This document shows positions 1-7,701 of a stretch of 64,000 nt of DNA, piece after piece; position 1 is the stretch's first letter; every line of letters begins with the position of its first letter. The position numbers and the translations under genes were made by a program. The notes beneath the pieces were generated by a model. The model was not told the origin of the DNA. It did not search any database and saw nothing but the letters and a program-made list of their open reading frames with translations. Source of the DNA: Paracoccaceae bacterium (lineage in GTDB: Bacteria; Pseudomonadota; Alphaproteobacteria; Rhodobacterales; Rhodobacteraceae); contig QWDA01000013.1 of NCBI GenBank assembly GCA_003605175.1, positions 1 through 64,000 on the forward strand, read 5' to 3'.

Positions 1-46
1 CATAGCTGAACAGCGACCCGCTCGCCTCATCCGTCCCGCGCATCAT
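1..46 (-). CDS. IS transposase, 5' end only (runs off the left edge)
   Basis: Reading the minus strand from position 46 gives the peptide MMRGTDEASGSLFSY, which then leaves the window. It resembles the N-termini of IS5/IS1182-type transposases, which commonly begin MRG..., then LFSYVDLE. Translation could start at either of two adjacent ATGs (46 or 43). A purine-rich GGCGGGGGA lies just upstream as a ribosome binding site. Only 15 codons are visible, so the family call rests on this short match and cannot be confirmed here. Confidence 0.5.
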   Translation of the reverse strand, partial: MMRGTDEASGSLFSY

Positions 47-125
47 ATCCCCCGCCAAAACCGTGCAGCCGGTGAATCATGTTCCTCAAACCGGGCCAAG
101 GGCCGACTTCTTCAGCAGCCTGCTA
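1..125 (-). mobile_element. Partial insertion sequence (left edge of window)
   Basis: The transposase start at position 46 is followed on the upstream side by about 80 non-coding bases, the usual distance from a transposase start to the terminal inverted repeat. The outer boundary near 120-125 is a guess, because the other end of the element lies outside the window and the repeat arms cannot be compared. Confidence 0.35.
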
Positions 126-150
126 AGCTTCGAATTCAGGTTTGTGGCAC

Positions 151-170
151 AGATCGCTCCGGAGCGATCT
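151..170. repeat. 20-bp perfect palindrome with GGAGTAT tail
   Basis: Positions 151-160 and 161-170 form an uninterrupted inverted repeat (AGATCGCTCC / GGAGCGATCT), followed by CGCGGAGTAT. A closely similar palindrome with a GAGTAT-containing tail occurs at 49469-49537, so this looks like a fragment of a dispersed intergenic element. It lies between the IS remnant and the cold-shock gene. No gene is seen between 47 and 279. Confidence 0.55.
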
Positions 171-279
171 CGCGGAGTATGGGGGCTTTCTACGGGGCAT
201 CCCCCGATGAGAAACGCCCGGCGAGGGATGTTTCTCCGGGCGCAGGGGCTCCCCGGGGCGCGGGGGCTTGGGGGCGCGG

Positions 280-486
280 TCAGAGCGCCTTGAGGTCGCC
301 TGCGGATTTGCGTCCGTCGCGGCCTTCGATCATCTCGAAGCTGACCTTCTGGTTGTCGGCGAGGCCGGTCATGCCGGCGCGTTCCACGGCCGAGATATGC
401 ACGAATATGTCCTTGCCGCCGTCGTCGGGGGCGATGAACCCGTAGCCTTTGGTGGTGTTGAACCATTTCACGGTGCCTGTCGGCAT
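280..486 (-). CDS. cspA: Cold-shock domain protein (CspA family)
   Basis: A 68-residue single-domain nucleic-acid-binding protein that is expected to act as an RNA chaperone in the cytoplasm. The start MPTGTVKWFN leads into the RNP1 motif KGYGFI and the RNP2-like DIFVHISAV, which hold the surface aromatic residues of the OB fold. Length and motif order are typical. The ATG at 486 was chosen over an upstream in-frame start because CspA proteins begin directly with this strand and because AAGGAGA lies at the right distance. It is monocistronic and transcribed toward the IS remnant. Several csp paralogues are normal in this order, so cold induction cannot be assumed. Confidence 0.93.
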   Translation of the reverse strand: MPTGTVKWFNTTKGYGFIAPDDGGKDIFVHISAVERAGMTGLADNQKVSFEMIEGRDGRKSAGDLKAL

Positions 487-635
487 TCCGTCGTCTCCTT
501 CATAGGTCCCGCCCGCGACGCGCGGGCAGGTCTTCGCGCGGCCCTTCTGGTCCGCTGCCTCCAAGGATCGTCCGATTCGGCAGAAAATCAAGCGTTGCGG
601 CTCGAATCCCCGGTCAAATCGGCTAGAAGGGCGGG

Positions 636-962
636 ATGGAGCTTATCGGACTTGCGAGCTGCGATACCTGCCGGGCCGCGCGGAAGGCGCTGGAAGCGGC
701 GGGACATGGTGTGGCGTTCCGGGATGTGCGGGCGGCGCCCCTGCCCGAGGCGGAGATCGCGGCGCTTCTGGCGGCGCATGGCGAGGCGCTTGTGAACCGG
801 AAATCGACCACCTGGCGGGGGCTGTCGGAGGCGGAGCGGGCGGAGCCGCCCCTGGCGCTCCTCGCCCGGCACCCGGCCCTGATGAAGCGGCCGGTGATCC
901 GGGCGGAAGGCGTGAGCTATCTCGGCTGGACCGCCGAGGTGCGGGCGGCGCTGGGCGCCTGA
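636..962 (+). CDS. ArsC/Spx-family thioredoxin-fold protein
   Basis: This 108-residue protein has the fold of arsenate reductase-like proteins of the Spx/MgsR/YffB group. The N-terminal strand is followed by CDTCRAARK, where Cys9 is the thioredoxin-fold nucleophile position. Later come the basic NRKSTTWRGL segment and the KRPVI strand typical of the family. No ars genes are nearby, so arsenate reduction is not supported. A YffB-like glutathione-dependent reductase or an orphan protein fits better. Its 3' end overlaps the convergent doxX gene by 46 bp. Confidence 0.8.
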   Translation: MELIGLASCDTCRAARKALEAAGHGVAFRDVRAAPLPEAEIAALLAAHGEALVNRKSTTWRGLSEAERAEPPLALLARHPALMKRPVIRAEGVSYLGWTAEVRAALGA

Positions 963-1507
963 GCGCCGGCAAGGAGCCGGTCGAGCGAGAGCGGGCCGCC
1001 GCCCTTCAGCACCAGCACGATCAGGAGGAACAGCCAGTAGGCGCGCTGGTCGAGGATGATGCCGTCGGGCGCGGCGTCGAACCAGGCGCCGAGCGTGGCC
1101 GGGTCGGAGATCCCGCCATGGCCGAACAGGTCGGTCAGCGATTGCAGCGCGACGAAGCCGATCATGCCGAGCGCGGCGAGCCGGGTGAAGAGGCCGAGGA
1201 GGATCAGCGCGGGGAGCACGAATTCGGCCCAGGTGCCGGCGAGGATCACGGCTTTCTGGAACAGCGTGGCCTGGGCGATGTCGTAGCTGACGGCCTCGGC
1301 GCCTTTCGGAAAAATCTGCGCGAAGGCGTTGAAGCTGGGACTGAAGAGCCCGCCGATGCCGGCACCGCCGAGCTTCGTGCTGGCGGAGTTCCAGTAGTAG
1401 AGGAGCAGCGTCGCGGCGAAGACGAAGCGCGCCAGCGTGGGCAGGAGCGCGGGAGAGAGCGCCTCGAGCCTTGCGGTCAGCGCGTTGTAGGGGGCGAGGA
1501 GGGTCAT
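917..1507 (-). CDS. DoxX family membrane protein of the bufferin operon
   Basis: A 196-residue inner-membrane protein with about four hydrophobic helices, including the stretches around FVFAATLLLYYW and VLPALILLGLF. It is the last gene of a four-gene minus-strand operon, and its ATG overlaps the stop codon of the DUF2063 gene by 4 bp. DoxX proteins recur at the end of bufferin (DUF2282-MNIO-DUF2063) operons, where a redox or membrane role is assumed but not established. The stop codon lies inside the convergent ArsC-like gene. Confidence 0.85.
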   Translation of the reverse strand: MTLLAPYNALTARLEALSPALLPTLARFVFAATLLLYYWNSASTKLGGAGIGGLFSPSFNAFAQIFPKGAEAVSYDIAQATLFQKAVILAGTWAEFVLPALILLGLFTRLAALGMIGFVALQSLTDLFGHGGISDPATLGAWFDAAPDGIILDQRAYWLFLLIVLVLKGGGPLSLDRLLAGAQAPSAARTSAVQPR

Positions 1508-2253
1508 GCGTGGGTCTCCAGCTCGGTGATGGTTCCGGTGGCGAGAAGCTGCGCGAGGAGCGGGCCGAGGTCGAACTCGGGCGCTTCGGCGGTGGCGGTT
1601 TCCATCGCGGTGCCGAGGGTTTCGCCCGTGGCGAGCGCGGCGAGGAAGGCGACGGCGCCGTCGGGGAGCAGGATCGGCTCGGGGTCGTAACCGTCGCGAA
1701 GCACGGCGACGTCCTGCGGTTTCGGGCCCGGTTTCGGGCAGCCGGGCTCGGTGTTGTACCGCCAGATCGCGTGGATCGGCCAGGGCGAGCGGATCAGCCG
1801 GAAGGCGGGGGCGAGGGTGAACCGGACCTCCATCAGCGCGTCGGGGGCGAGCGCGGCGAGGCGCGTCGGGTCGAGCGGCGCGGCGTCGGCGGCGTGGTAG
1901 GCCTCGCGCAGCGCCTGTTCGAGACGGGCGATGTCGGGCAGGTAGCCGAGCGTCCGGGCGGGCGGCCAGGCTTCGAGGAAGCCGGGTAGGTCCGCGCCGT
2001 AGAGCATCAGAACCGGCGTGCGCGGCGGGTGGCGGCGGAGGAAGGCACCGGCGAGGAGCTTGAAATTGGTGGGGCCGACGAGCTTGCGGACCACGGGGAA
2101 GGCGGTTTCGAGGGCGGCGGTGAGGGAGGTCACCACGTTATTGCGGTAGATGTCGAAGCGCTTGCCCGCGGGGCGGCCCTCCGGGTCGGAGAGGCCGGGC
2201 GGCGTGGGCGCATCGGGCGCGAGGAGGGCCGTGGCGAAGGCGCTCTGGCTCAT
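1504..2253 (-). CDS. bufC: BufC/HvfC-type partner protein (DUF2063)
   Basis: A 249-residue protein starting [10 protein letters not shown] with an N-terminal DUF2063 domain. Members of this family are the partner (precursor-recognition) subunits of MNIO enzymes that modify metal-binding peptides. The segment [18 protein letters not shown], followed by FPVVRKLVG, is the characteristic N-terminal core. The ATG at 2253 overlaps the end of the upstream MNIO gene by 4 bp (translational coupling), while an upstream in-frame start would lie deep inside that gene. I infer that it delivers BufA to BufB. Confidence 0.87.
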   Translation of the reverse strand: MSQSAFATALLAPDAPTPPGLSDPEGRPAGKRFDIYRNNVVTSLTAALETAFPVVRKLVGPTNFKLLAGAFLRRHPPRTPVLMLYGADLPGFLEAWPPARTLGYLPDIARLEQALREAYHAADAAPLDPTRLAALAPDALMEVRFTLAPAFRLIRSPWPIHAIWRYNTEPGCPKPGPKPQDVAVLRDGYDPEPILLPDGAVAFLAALATGETLGTAMETATAEAPEFDLGPLLAQLLATGTITELETHA

Positions 2254-3101
2254 GCGGGCGCCTCCGCGAGCAGGGCCCCGGCGCGGGCGGCCTCGGCGGC
2301 GAGCACCGGCCAGTCGGGCACGTCGTTGTCCCATTCGATCAGCGTGGGGCGCCTGCCGCCCCGGTCGACGGTGCGGGCGTAGAGCGCCCAGACCGGGTCC
2401 ACCACGGGCGCGCCATGGCTGTCGATCAGGAGCGGTTGCCCGTGCTCGTCGGCGTCCTCGTCATGGCCGCCGAGATGGATCTCGCCCACCAGCTCGAGCG
2501 GGAAGCCGTCGATATAGGCGCGCGGGTCGGTCTTCTGGTTGGTGGCCGAGACGAAGACGTTGTTGACGTCGAGCAGGAGGCCACAGCCGGTGCGGCGGGC
2601 GATCTCGCGCAGGAACTCGGTCTCGGACATCTCGCTTTCGTCGAAGGCGAGATAGGTGGAGGGGTTTTCCAGCAGCATGCGGCGGCCGAGCCGGGTCTGG
2701 ACCTGGTCGACATGGTCGGCGACGCGCACGAGCGTCGGCTCGGTATAGGGGAGCGGCAGGAGGTCGTTCAGAAAGCCCACGTCATGGGTCGACCAGGCGA
2801 GATGCTCGGAGAAGCTCGCGGGGTTGAGCCAGCCGAGGAGGCGGGCGAGGCGGTCGAGATGGTCGGGGTCGAGCGGGCCCTCGCCGCCGATGGAGAGGCC
2901 GACGCCGTGGACCGAGATCGGGAAGCGCTCGGCCAGGGCGCGGAGTTGCGCCAGCGGCCGGCCGCCCTCGCCCATGTAGTTCTCGGCATGGATCTCGAGC
3001 CAGCGCACCGGGCCGGGATCCGCGAGAATCGCGGCGTAATGCTGCGGCTTGTACCCGATGCCGGGGGCGTCGGGCAGGCGGCTCTGGGTGGCGTCGAGCA
3101 T
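2250..3101 (-). CDS. bufB: MNIO-type peptide-modifying enzyme (DUF692)
   Basis: A 283-residue TIM-barrel protein of the DUF692/MNIO (multinuclear non-heme iron-dependent oxidative enzyme) family. Recognisable features are GIGYKPQHY at the N-terminus, [41 protein letters not shown] and [11 protein letters not shown]. Together these supply the conserved His, Asp and Glu ligands of the iron centre. In bufferin systems the enzyme oxidises cysteines of the precursor peptide. The gene is 52 bp downstream of bufA and overlaps bufC. The ATG at 3101 fits the family start. All expected metal-ligand motifs are present, so the enzyme should be active. Confidence 0.92.
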   Translation of the reverse strand: MLDATQSRLPDAPGIGYKPQHYAAILADPGPVRWLEIHAENYMGEGGRPLAQLRALAERFPISVHGVGLSIGGEGPLDPDHLDRLARLLGWLNPASFSEHLAWSTHDVGFLNDLLPLPYTEPTLVRVADHVDQVQTRLGRRMLLENPSTYLAFDESEMSETEFLREIARRTGCGLLLDVNNVFVSATNQKTDPRAYIDGFPLELVGEIHLGGHDEDADEHGQPLLIDSHGAPVVDPVWALYARTVDRGGRRPTLIEWDNDVPDWPVLAAEAARAGALLAEAPA

Positions 3102-3153
3102 GGCTGTTCCCGTCGGTGGGAGGTCCCGGCACGGGGGCCGGGACCGCTTGGGA

Positions 3154-3459
3154 TCAGGCGGGGAGGTCGCGGTCGAGCGGCTCGAGCGAACCCTGGCGCG
3201 GCGTGCCGTCGGCCATCGCGGGCAGGTCGATCTCGGTGCAGGTGCCGGCATCGACGAGTTTCCAGGCATTGCCCTGGTAGTCGACGGCCGAGGTGCCTGC
3301 GCAGGTGGTGCCGGGGCCTGCGGCGCAATCGTTCCCTTCGGCAAGCGCGACGCCGTAGCATTTCTCCTTGGCCTGGGCATGGGCCGGCGTCGACATCTGA
3401 GCGGCGAGCGCGGCGGCGACGGCGCCTGCGACGGCGAGGGTCTTGTTGGTGTTCGACAT
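3154..3459 (-). CDS. bufA: Bufferin precursor (DUF2282, BufA1-like)
   Basis: A 101-residue precursor with an N-terminal signal sequence (hydrophobic stretch at residues 8-22, A-H-A cleavage site near 28). The mature part carries four cysteines at 34, 45, 53 and 74, in the DUF2282 pattern [19 protein letters not shown] and AGTCTEI. In characterised bufferins these cysteines are partly converted to heterocycles by the MNIO enzyme, and the exported product binds copper. It is first in the operon bufA-bufB-bufC-doxX. The ATG is preceded by AGAAGGAAG. Whether this copy is copper-induced is not shown by sequence alone. Confidence 0.9.
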   Translation of the reverse strand: MSNTNKTLAVAGAVAAALAAQMSTPAHAQAKEKCYGVALAEGNDCAAGPGTTCAGTSAVDYQGNAWKLVDAGTCTEIDLPAMADGTPRQGSLEPLDRDLPA

Positions 3460-3531
3460 GGATGCTTCCTTCTCGGCGATCAAGTTCGGGCCGCCTCTCG
3501 CGGCGCGTCCCAAACCTGTCGGATGGGACGA

Positions 3532-3571
3532 TGACGTTCCACTAACATGGACGTGAGCCACGGGAACGTCA
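3532..3571. promoter_or_regulatory. Inverted repeat in the bufA upstream region
   Basis: TGACGTTCC at 3532-3540 is repeated in inverted orientation as GGAACGTCA at 3563-3571, with 22 bp between the arms (31 bp centre to centre, about three helical turns). It lies 73-112 bp upstream of bufA, in the only gap between the bufferin operon and the histidine kinase gene. It could be an operator or a pair of GGAAC-type ECF -35 boxes. I see no convincing -10 element reading toward bufA. Confidence 0.4.
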
Positions 3572-3601
3572 GCCGTTGAAACATTCTGCATGTGCGAGAC
3601 G

Positions 3602-5377
3602 TCACTCCGCCAACGGCTCGGGTGCGACCGGCTCGCCCGCGCCCGAACCCGCCGCGCGGGCCTCGGCGCCGGCGAGGGGGCTGACCGGGAAGCGGACGGT
3701 GAGGCGATACTCCTCAGCGTCCACCTGACGCTCCTCGGTTCCCTCGAGCTGGCCGACGAAGGCGCGGACGAGGTGGGTGCCAAGGCCGCTGGCCTCGCCA
3801 TCGGCGGGGGCGGAGACACCGCCCGGGGGCATCGAATTGGCGATCACCACCTCGGCCTCGCCATCGTCGAGCGCGCTGAGGGTAAGCGCGAGCCTTCCCC
3901 GGCCGCCGCGGCCGCCCGAATATTTCATCGCGTTGGTGAGCGCCTCGGTCACCAGGAGCGCCAGGGGCACCGCCTGGTCGGGGGTGAGCCGCAAGGGGGC
4001 AAGGTCGCTCTTCACGTCGAAGCGGTTGCCCGGCCCCTCGGCGAGATTGACGATCTGCCGCAGGATGTCCTGCAGGAGCTCGTCGGCGCGCACATCGGCG
4101 AGGCCCGAGGTCTGGTAGAGGCCGCGGTGGATGGTAGCGAGGCTCATCACCCGTTCCTGCAGCCGGCGCACGATCACCTTGGCCTCGGGCGTGTGCGCGC
4201 GGCGGGCCTGCATGTTCATGATCGAGGCGATGAGCTGGAGGTTGTTCTTCACCCGGTGGTGCACCTCGCGCAGGAGCACCTCCTTCTGGTGCAGTGCGTT
4301 CTCCAGCTCGGCCTCGTCGCGGAGGATCGATTCCGTCATGGATTCGAAGGCATCGCCGGCGGCGCGGATCTCCACCGGGGCGTCGGAGAAGCGGAGCGGC
4401 CCGGTGGAGCGGTCGCCGCGTGCGAAGGAGGTGATCGCGCGGGTCAGCGACTTGATGTGCCGCGTCACAAGACGCTCGGCGGCGATCAGCGCCACGCCGA
4501 GGCTGACGAGCCACATCAGCGCGGGAACCGCGACCGGCGGCAGGGCCGAGAGCGACCAGGCGCCGGGCAACGCGTCGACCGGCCAGGAGCCGAGCGCATA
4601 GAGCGTCCCGGGCACCAGCGGAACCACCGAGAAGGTGCGCTCGTTGCCGTCATTGGCATAGGCGGTGAAGGCCACCGCGTCGGTGCCCACGAAAGCGGCG
4701 AGCGACCGGTCCTTCGGCAACATGGGCGTGACATTGTCGAGGCCGTTCGACGCGGTCAGGATGTCGCCCGAGGCGTTGAAGGTCAGGAGCATCAGCGGCA
4801 GCTCCTCGCTGTCCGCGAAGCGTTCGGGCTTCAGCGTGGCATGCGGAACCGAGACGGATGCGAAGCCGAGCAGGAGACCGTCCTTGTCCGTGATCGGATG
4901 CCGGGCGAGCAGGACCGAGGTTTTCGAGATCGGCGCGTTTCGGTTGATCGAGACGGCGGGCACCGGCTTGCTGAAGGCATCGCGAACCGATTCGCTGGCG
5001 CCGAAATCCAGCGGCGCGCCAACCGAGGTGCAGCTCGCGTGGCCGGTGTCGTCGAAGACCGCGGCGAAGGAGTAGGCGTTCGACTTGTCGACGAAATCCG
5101 AGAGCATGCGCATGCAGAGATCTTCATCGCGCATCATGTCGGGGGCGATCTCGGCCAGCGCCTCGGCGGCGCCCTGGGCCTTCTGGATGGCGCTGACCTC
5201 CGCCGAGGAAGCGAGCCGGGTGGCGCCGAGCAGGGCGGCCTCGGATCGGGCGCGGGATTCGTTGAGCAGCGCCTGCGCCTGAAGCGCCGAGATGACGCCG
5301 AGCGGCAGGAGCGCGATCGCCAGCAGAAAGGCGAGCCTGAACCCCAGCCGCTCGCTCGGCCGCGCGTCGGGTGTCAT
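3602..5377 (-). CDS. Membrane-bound HisKA_2/HWE-type histidine kinase of the general stress response
   Basis: A 591-residue sensor kinase. It has a transmembrane helix at about residues 11-31 and a periplasmic sensor region to about 280. A second helix (about 281-301) is followed by a HAMP-like linker and a HisKA_2 dimerisation domain containing [12 protein letters not shown] (phosphoacceptor His373/374). The C-terminal HATPase has [11 protein letters not shown] and GLGTHLV. Kinases of this class next to ecfG phosphorylate PhyR in alphaproteobacteria. The ATG overlaps the ecfG stop codon by 4 bp, which places it in the nepR-ecfG transcript. The periplasmic domain has a Cys88/Cys116 pair but the stimulus is unknown. 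Confidence 0.9.
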   Translation of the reverse strand: MTPDARPSERLGFRLAFLLAIALLPLGVISALQAQALLNESRARSEAALLGATRLASSAEVSAIQKAQGAAEALAEIAPDMMRDEDLCMRMLSDFVDKSNAYSFAAVFDDTGHASCTSVGAPLDFGASESVRDAFSKPVPAVSINRNAPISKTSVLLARHPITDKDGLLLGFASVSVPHATLKPERFADSEELPLMLLTFNASGDILTASNGLDNVTPMLPKDRSLAAFVGTDAVAFTAYANDGNERTFSVVPLVPGTLYALGSWPVDALPGAWSLSALPPVAVPALMWLVSLGVALIAAERLVTRHIKSLTRAITSFARGDRSTGPLRFSDAPVEIRAAGDAFESMTESILRDEAELENALHQKEVLLREVHHRVKNNLQLIASIMNMQARRAHTPEAKVIVRRLQERVMSLATIHRGLYQTSGLADVRADELLQDILRQIVNLAEGPGNRFDVKSDLAPLRLTPDQAVPLALLVTEALTNAMKYSGGRGGRGRLALTLSALDDGEAEVVIANSMPPGGVSAPADGEASGLGTHLVRAFVGQLEGTEERQVDAEEYRLTVRFPVSPLAGAEARAAGSGAGEPVAPEPLAE

Positions 5378-5937
5378 GCGGCGGCGGTCTCGCTCTTGCC
5401 GAGCACGGCGAGGGTCGTGCTGTCGATATCGGCCATCACGTTCTCGCCGTTCTCCAGGCCGAGAAGCTCTGCAAGCCGCGCGCGGGCCCGGTTGGCGCGG
5501 CTTTTGACCGTGCCGACGGCGACGCCCATGGTCTCGGCGGCCTCTTCGTAGGAAAAGCCCTCGGCGCCGACGAGCACCAGCACCTCGCGGTGTTCCGGCG
5601 AGAGCGTGTCGAAGGCTTTCACGAATTCGCCGAAGGCGAGCCGCGCGTCGTGGCCCGGCCGTTCGACGAGGCTGGCCGAGAAGGCGCCGTCCGGGTCTTC
5701 GACCTCGCGCTTCCGCTTGCGCCGCTCGGAGTAGAACGTGTTGCGCAGGATCGTGAACAGCCAGGCGCGCATGTTCGTGCCGGGCTTGTACTTGTCGATG
5801 TTCGTCCAGGCCTTGACGATCGATTCCTGAACGAGGTCGTCGGCGGTCGAGACGTTGCGCGTCAGGCTGATCGCGAAGGCGCGCATGGCGGCGAGGTGGG
5901 TGGTGAGTTCGTCGCGCGGATCTGCGGAGTCGGTCAC
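5374..5937 (-). CDS. ecfG: EcfG-type ECF sigma factor of the general stress response
   Basis: A 187-residue two-domain sigma factor. Region 2 contains FAISLTRNVSTADDLVQESIVKAW and the DNA-melting segment around NMRAWLFTILRNTFYSERRK. Region 4 contains LSPEHREVLVLVGAEGFSYEEAAETMGVAVGTVKSR, the HTH that reads GGAAC. The linker and length match EcfG rather than classical RpoE. The gene overlaps nepR by 4 bp upstream and the kinase gene by 4 bp downstream. NepR should hold it inactive until phosphorylated PhyR sequesters NepR. It probably activates its own promoter (see 6129-6153). Confidence 0.94.
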   Translation of the reverse strand: MTDSADPRDELTTHLAAMRAFAISLTRNVSTADDLVQESIVKAWTNIDKYKPGTNMRAWLFTILRNTFYSERRKRKREVEDPDGAFSASLVERPGHDARLAFGEFVKAFDTLSPEHREVLVLVGAEGFSYEEAAETMGVAVGTVKSRANRARARLAELLGLENGENVMADIDSTTLAVLGKSETAAA

Positions 5938-6101
5938 TTGCCTGACTCCTTCCGCCGCAACTCGTCGAGCAGGGCCTTGAACCGGTCCGGCACGTCTTCT
6001 TCGATCAGCCCGCTATAGACCCGCTTGAGGTTCGCATCGATCTCGCGATCAACCTTTGACTTTTCGGTATCGTCGGGCATCCGTAAAAAACTACTATCCA
6101 T
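5934..6101 (-). CDS. nepR: NepR anti-sigma factor
   Basis: A short protein of about 55 residues starting MDSSFLRMPDD. Its core, VDREIDANLKRVYSGLIEEDVPDRFKALLDEL, is the signature of NepR: two helices joined by a short linker that bind either EcfG or the sigma-like domain of PhyR. The start at 6101 is preferred; an internal ATG at 6080 (48 residues) would keep the whole core. A longer in-frame start at 6191 would run through the divergent promoter and into phyR and is rejected. It is coupled to ecfG by a 4-bp overlap. Confidence 0.88.
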   Translation of the reverse strand: MDSSFLRMPDDTEKSKVDREIDANLKRVYSGLIEEDVPDRFKALLDELRRKESGK

Positions 6102-6121
6102 ATCAGTCCCGCGTATTTGCG

Positions 6122-6146
6122 GGAACCCAACACGCGTAGCCGCGTT
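6122..6146 (+). promoter_or_regulatory. EcfG-dependent promoter for phyR
   Basis: GGAAC at 6122-6126, a 16-bp spacer and CGTT at 6143-6146 match the alphaproteobacterial EcfG consensus exactly. The predicted start of transcription lies about 30 bp before the phyR ATG at 6184. Confidence 0.85.
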
Positions 6147-6153
6147 TGGTTCC
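6129..6153 (-). promoter_or_regulatory. EcfG-dependent promoter for nepR-ecfG
   Basis: On the minus strand GGAAC (6153-6149) is followed after 16 bp by TGTT (6132-6129), three of four matches to the -10 consensus CGTT. It overlaps the phyR promoter almost completely, so the two face opposite ways from one short segment. This fits autoregulation of both arms of the stress switch. Confidence 0.7.
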
Positions 6154-6183
6154 TTGAGTAACGCAAAAAGAGTGAAAAGCGAA

Positions 6184-7002
6184 ATGCCCAACGAAGCTTC
6201 GTCCGATACCGCAACGACGGTGGCCGGGCACCTGCCCTATCTGCGGCGCTATGCGCGTGCCCTGACCGGCAGTCAGGACACCGGGGACCGCTATGCCGCC
6301 GCGACGCTGGAAGCGATCATCGCCGACGATGAGCCGATGGCCGGCGCCACGAGCGCGCAGGATGCGAAAGTATTTCTTTTCAAGGCATTCCATGCGGTCT
6401 GGTCGTCGGCTGGCGCGCCCCTGGGCGCCCCGGATTCGCGCCTCTCGGCCCGGGCGCAGGCGCATCTGGCGCGGCTCACCCCGAATACCCGCGAGGCGCT
6501 GCTTCTGCACTCGATCGAGGGGTTCACGGATACCGAGATCGCGCGGATCATGGAAACGGACGTCTCCGAGGTGGAGACGCTTCTCGACCTGGCCGACCAG
6601 GAAATGCGCGCCGCGATAACCGGCAACGTGCTCGTGATCGAGGACGAGGCGATCATCGCGATGGATATCTCGGCGATCGTCGAGCAGATGGGGCACCGCA
6701 TCACCGGGGTCGCGCGGACCCGCAAGGGCGCTGTCGACCTGGCCATGAAGGACCGTCCGGACCTGATCCTGGCGGATATCCAGCTCGCCGACAATTCCTC
6801 GGGCATCGACGCCGTGAATGACATCCTGGCGCAGTTCGAGGACATCCCGGTGATCTTCATCACCGCCTTCCCCGAGCGGCTGCTCACGGGCGAGCGGATC
6901 GAGCCGGCCTTCCTGATCACCAAGCCCTACTCCGAAGGGCAGGTGCGCTCGGCGGTCAGCCAGGCGATGTTCTTCGCCTCGACCGAGACGCTCGCCGCCT
7001 GA
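6184..7002 (+). CDS. phyR: PhyR, sigma-factor mimic and response regulator
   Basis: A 272-residue anti-anti-sigma factor. Residues 1-140 form an ECF-sigma-like domain (LPYLRRYARALTGS, then region-4-like LTPNTREALLLHSIEGFTDTEIARIM) that mimics EcfG. Residues 147-270 form a receiver domain with Asp198 (LILADIQL) as phosphoacceptor, and the FATGUY-type motif FITAFPERLLTG ending with Lys247 (ITKPY). After phosphorylation it binds NepR and frees EcfG. The ATG at 6184 follows the divergent EcfG promoters; an in-frame extension to 6025 would cross nepR. The gene ends 6 bp before a convergent degenerate receiver gene. Confidence 0.95.
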   Translation: MPNEASSDTATTVAGHLPYLRRYARALTGSQDTGDRYAAATLEAIIADDEPMAGATSAQDAKVFLFKAFHAVWSSAGAPLGAPDSRLSARAQAHLARLTPNTREALLLHSIEGFTDTEIARIMETDVSEVETLLDLADQEMRAAITGNVLVIEDEAIIAMDISAIVEQMGHRITGVARTRKGAVDLAMKDRPDLILADIQLADNSSGIDAVNDILAQFEDIPVIFITAFPERLLTGERIEPAFLITKPYSEGQVRSAVSQAMFFASTETLAA

Positions 7003-7008
7003 GACCGC

Positions 7009-7389
7009 TCAGAGATCGGCGGTCTGGCGCGGGGCGACCTCGCGCAGGGCGGCGAGGAGCGCGTCGGTGGTGAACGGCATCGGCAGATAGGCGACGGTGC
7101 CCGAGGCGCCGTCGCCCGGCGCGTCGCAGAGGAACAGCACGCGGGTGCCGTTCGCGGCGAGGAGATTGCCGGCGAGCGAGGCGTCGAGTTCACGCGGCCG
7201 GGCCTCGAGGATCGCGATGCCGATCCGGACGCCGCAGGCGGCCATCAACTCCTCGGCCTCCTCGAGCGAGCGGGCCGAGAGGATCTCGGCGCCGGGATGA
7301 AGCTCCGAAACCGTGCCGGCAATGTCCTCTGCGACCACCATGTCGCTCACGGCAACAAGGATGCTCAGATCGCCCTTCGTTTCCGTCAT
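7009..7389 (-). CDS. Degenerate receiver-domain protein next to phyR
   Basis: A 126-residue single-domain protein with the alternating strand-helix pattern of a CheY-like receiver: SILVAVSDMVVAEDI, then GIAILEARP, VLFLCDAPG and AYLPMPFT. The phosphoacceptor aspartate position appears to be Glu62 (ILEARP) and the conserved lysine is Met104 (PMPF), so phosphorylation is unlikely. It could be a constitutive partner or a protein-binding scaffold. The ATG at 7389 has a GGAGGAG ribosome binding site. It is convergent with phyR, only 6 bp away. A role in the stress circuit is inferred from position only. Confidence 0.72.
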   Translation of the reverse strand: MTETKGDLSILVAVSDMVVAEDIAGTVSELHPGAEILSARSLEEAEELMAACGVRIGIAILEARPRELDASLAGNLLAANGTRVLFLCDAPGDGASGTVAYLPMPFTTDALLAALREVAPRQTADL

Positions 7390-7701
7390 TCCGTCACACT
7401 CCTCCGGCGCACAAGCGCGTGCGAGCATGACATGATTGACAACGGATCGCAGCAAAACGCCACAGGGTTGCCGCAGCGTTATCCTCAAAAACACGTGCGC
7501 GCGCCGGTTCTTGCCGGTTTGGGCACAATCCGTGACCGGGCCCTGTTCGGTCAGCGCTGGCCGTAACAGGGGCAAGCGACATGTTCGGACTTGCCGAGCT
7601 AGCCGGGGAAGCCGCGCCGGCCGCCGGCAACGGGGCCCGGGAACGACCGATACGGGTGCGGCAGGCATATGCCGGCGCCCCGCGCGGCCGCCCGGCGGCA
7701 A
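7390..7701. other. Intergenic, no gene recognised
   Basis: The 312 bp between the start of the degenerate receiver gene and the end of puuD hold the receiver gene's ribosome binding site and a more AT-rich stretch at 7420-7500 that probably contains its promoter. I see no EcfG box, RNA gene or convincing terminator. Open frames across it have no family features. Confidence 0.4.

Noticed and set aside
3563-3593. RpoE-like promoter GGAAC-N17-TCTG on the plus strand near 3563
   Set aside because: The spacing is good, but no plus-strand gene follows; the frame downstream is antisense to the histidine kinase.
3590-5551. A 653-codon plus-strand open frame opposite the histidine kinase and ecfG
   Set aside because: It is antisense to two genes with clear domains and has a residue composition (Gly/Ala/Arg/Glu) typical of GC-rich shadow frames, with no recognisable motif.
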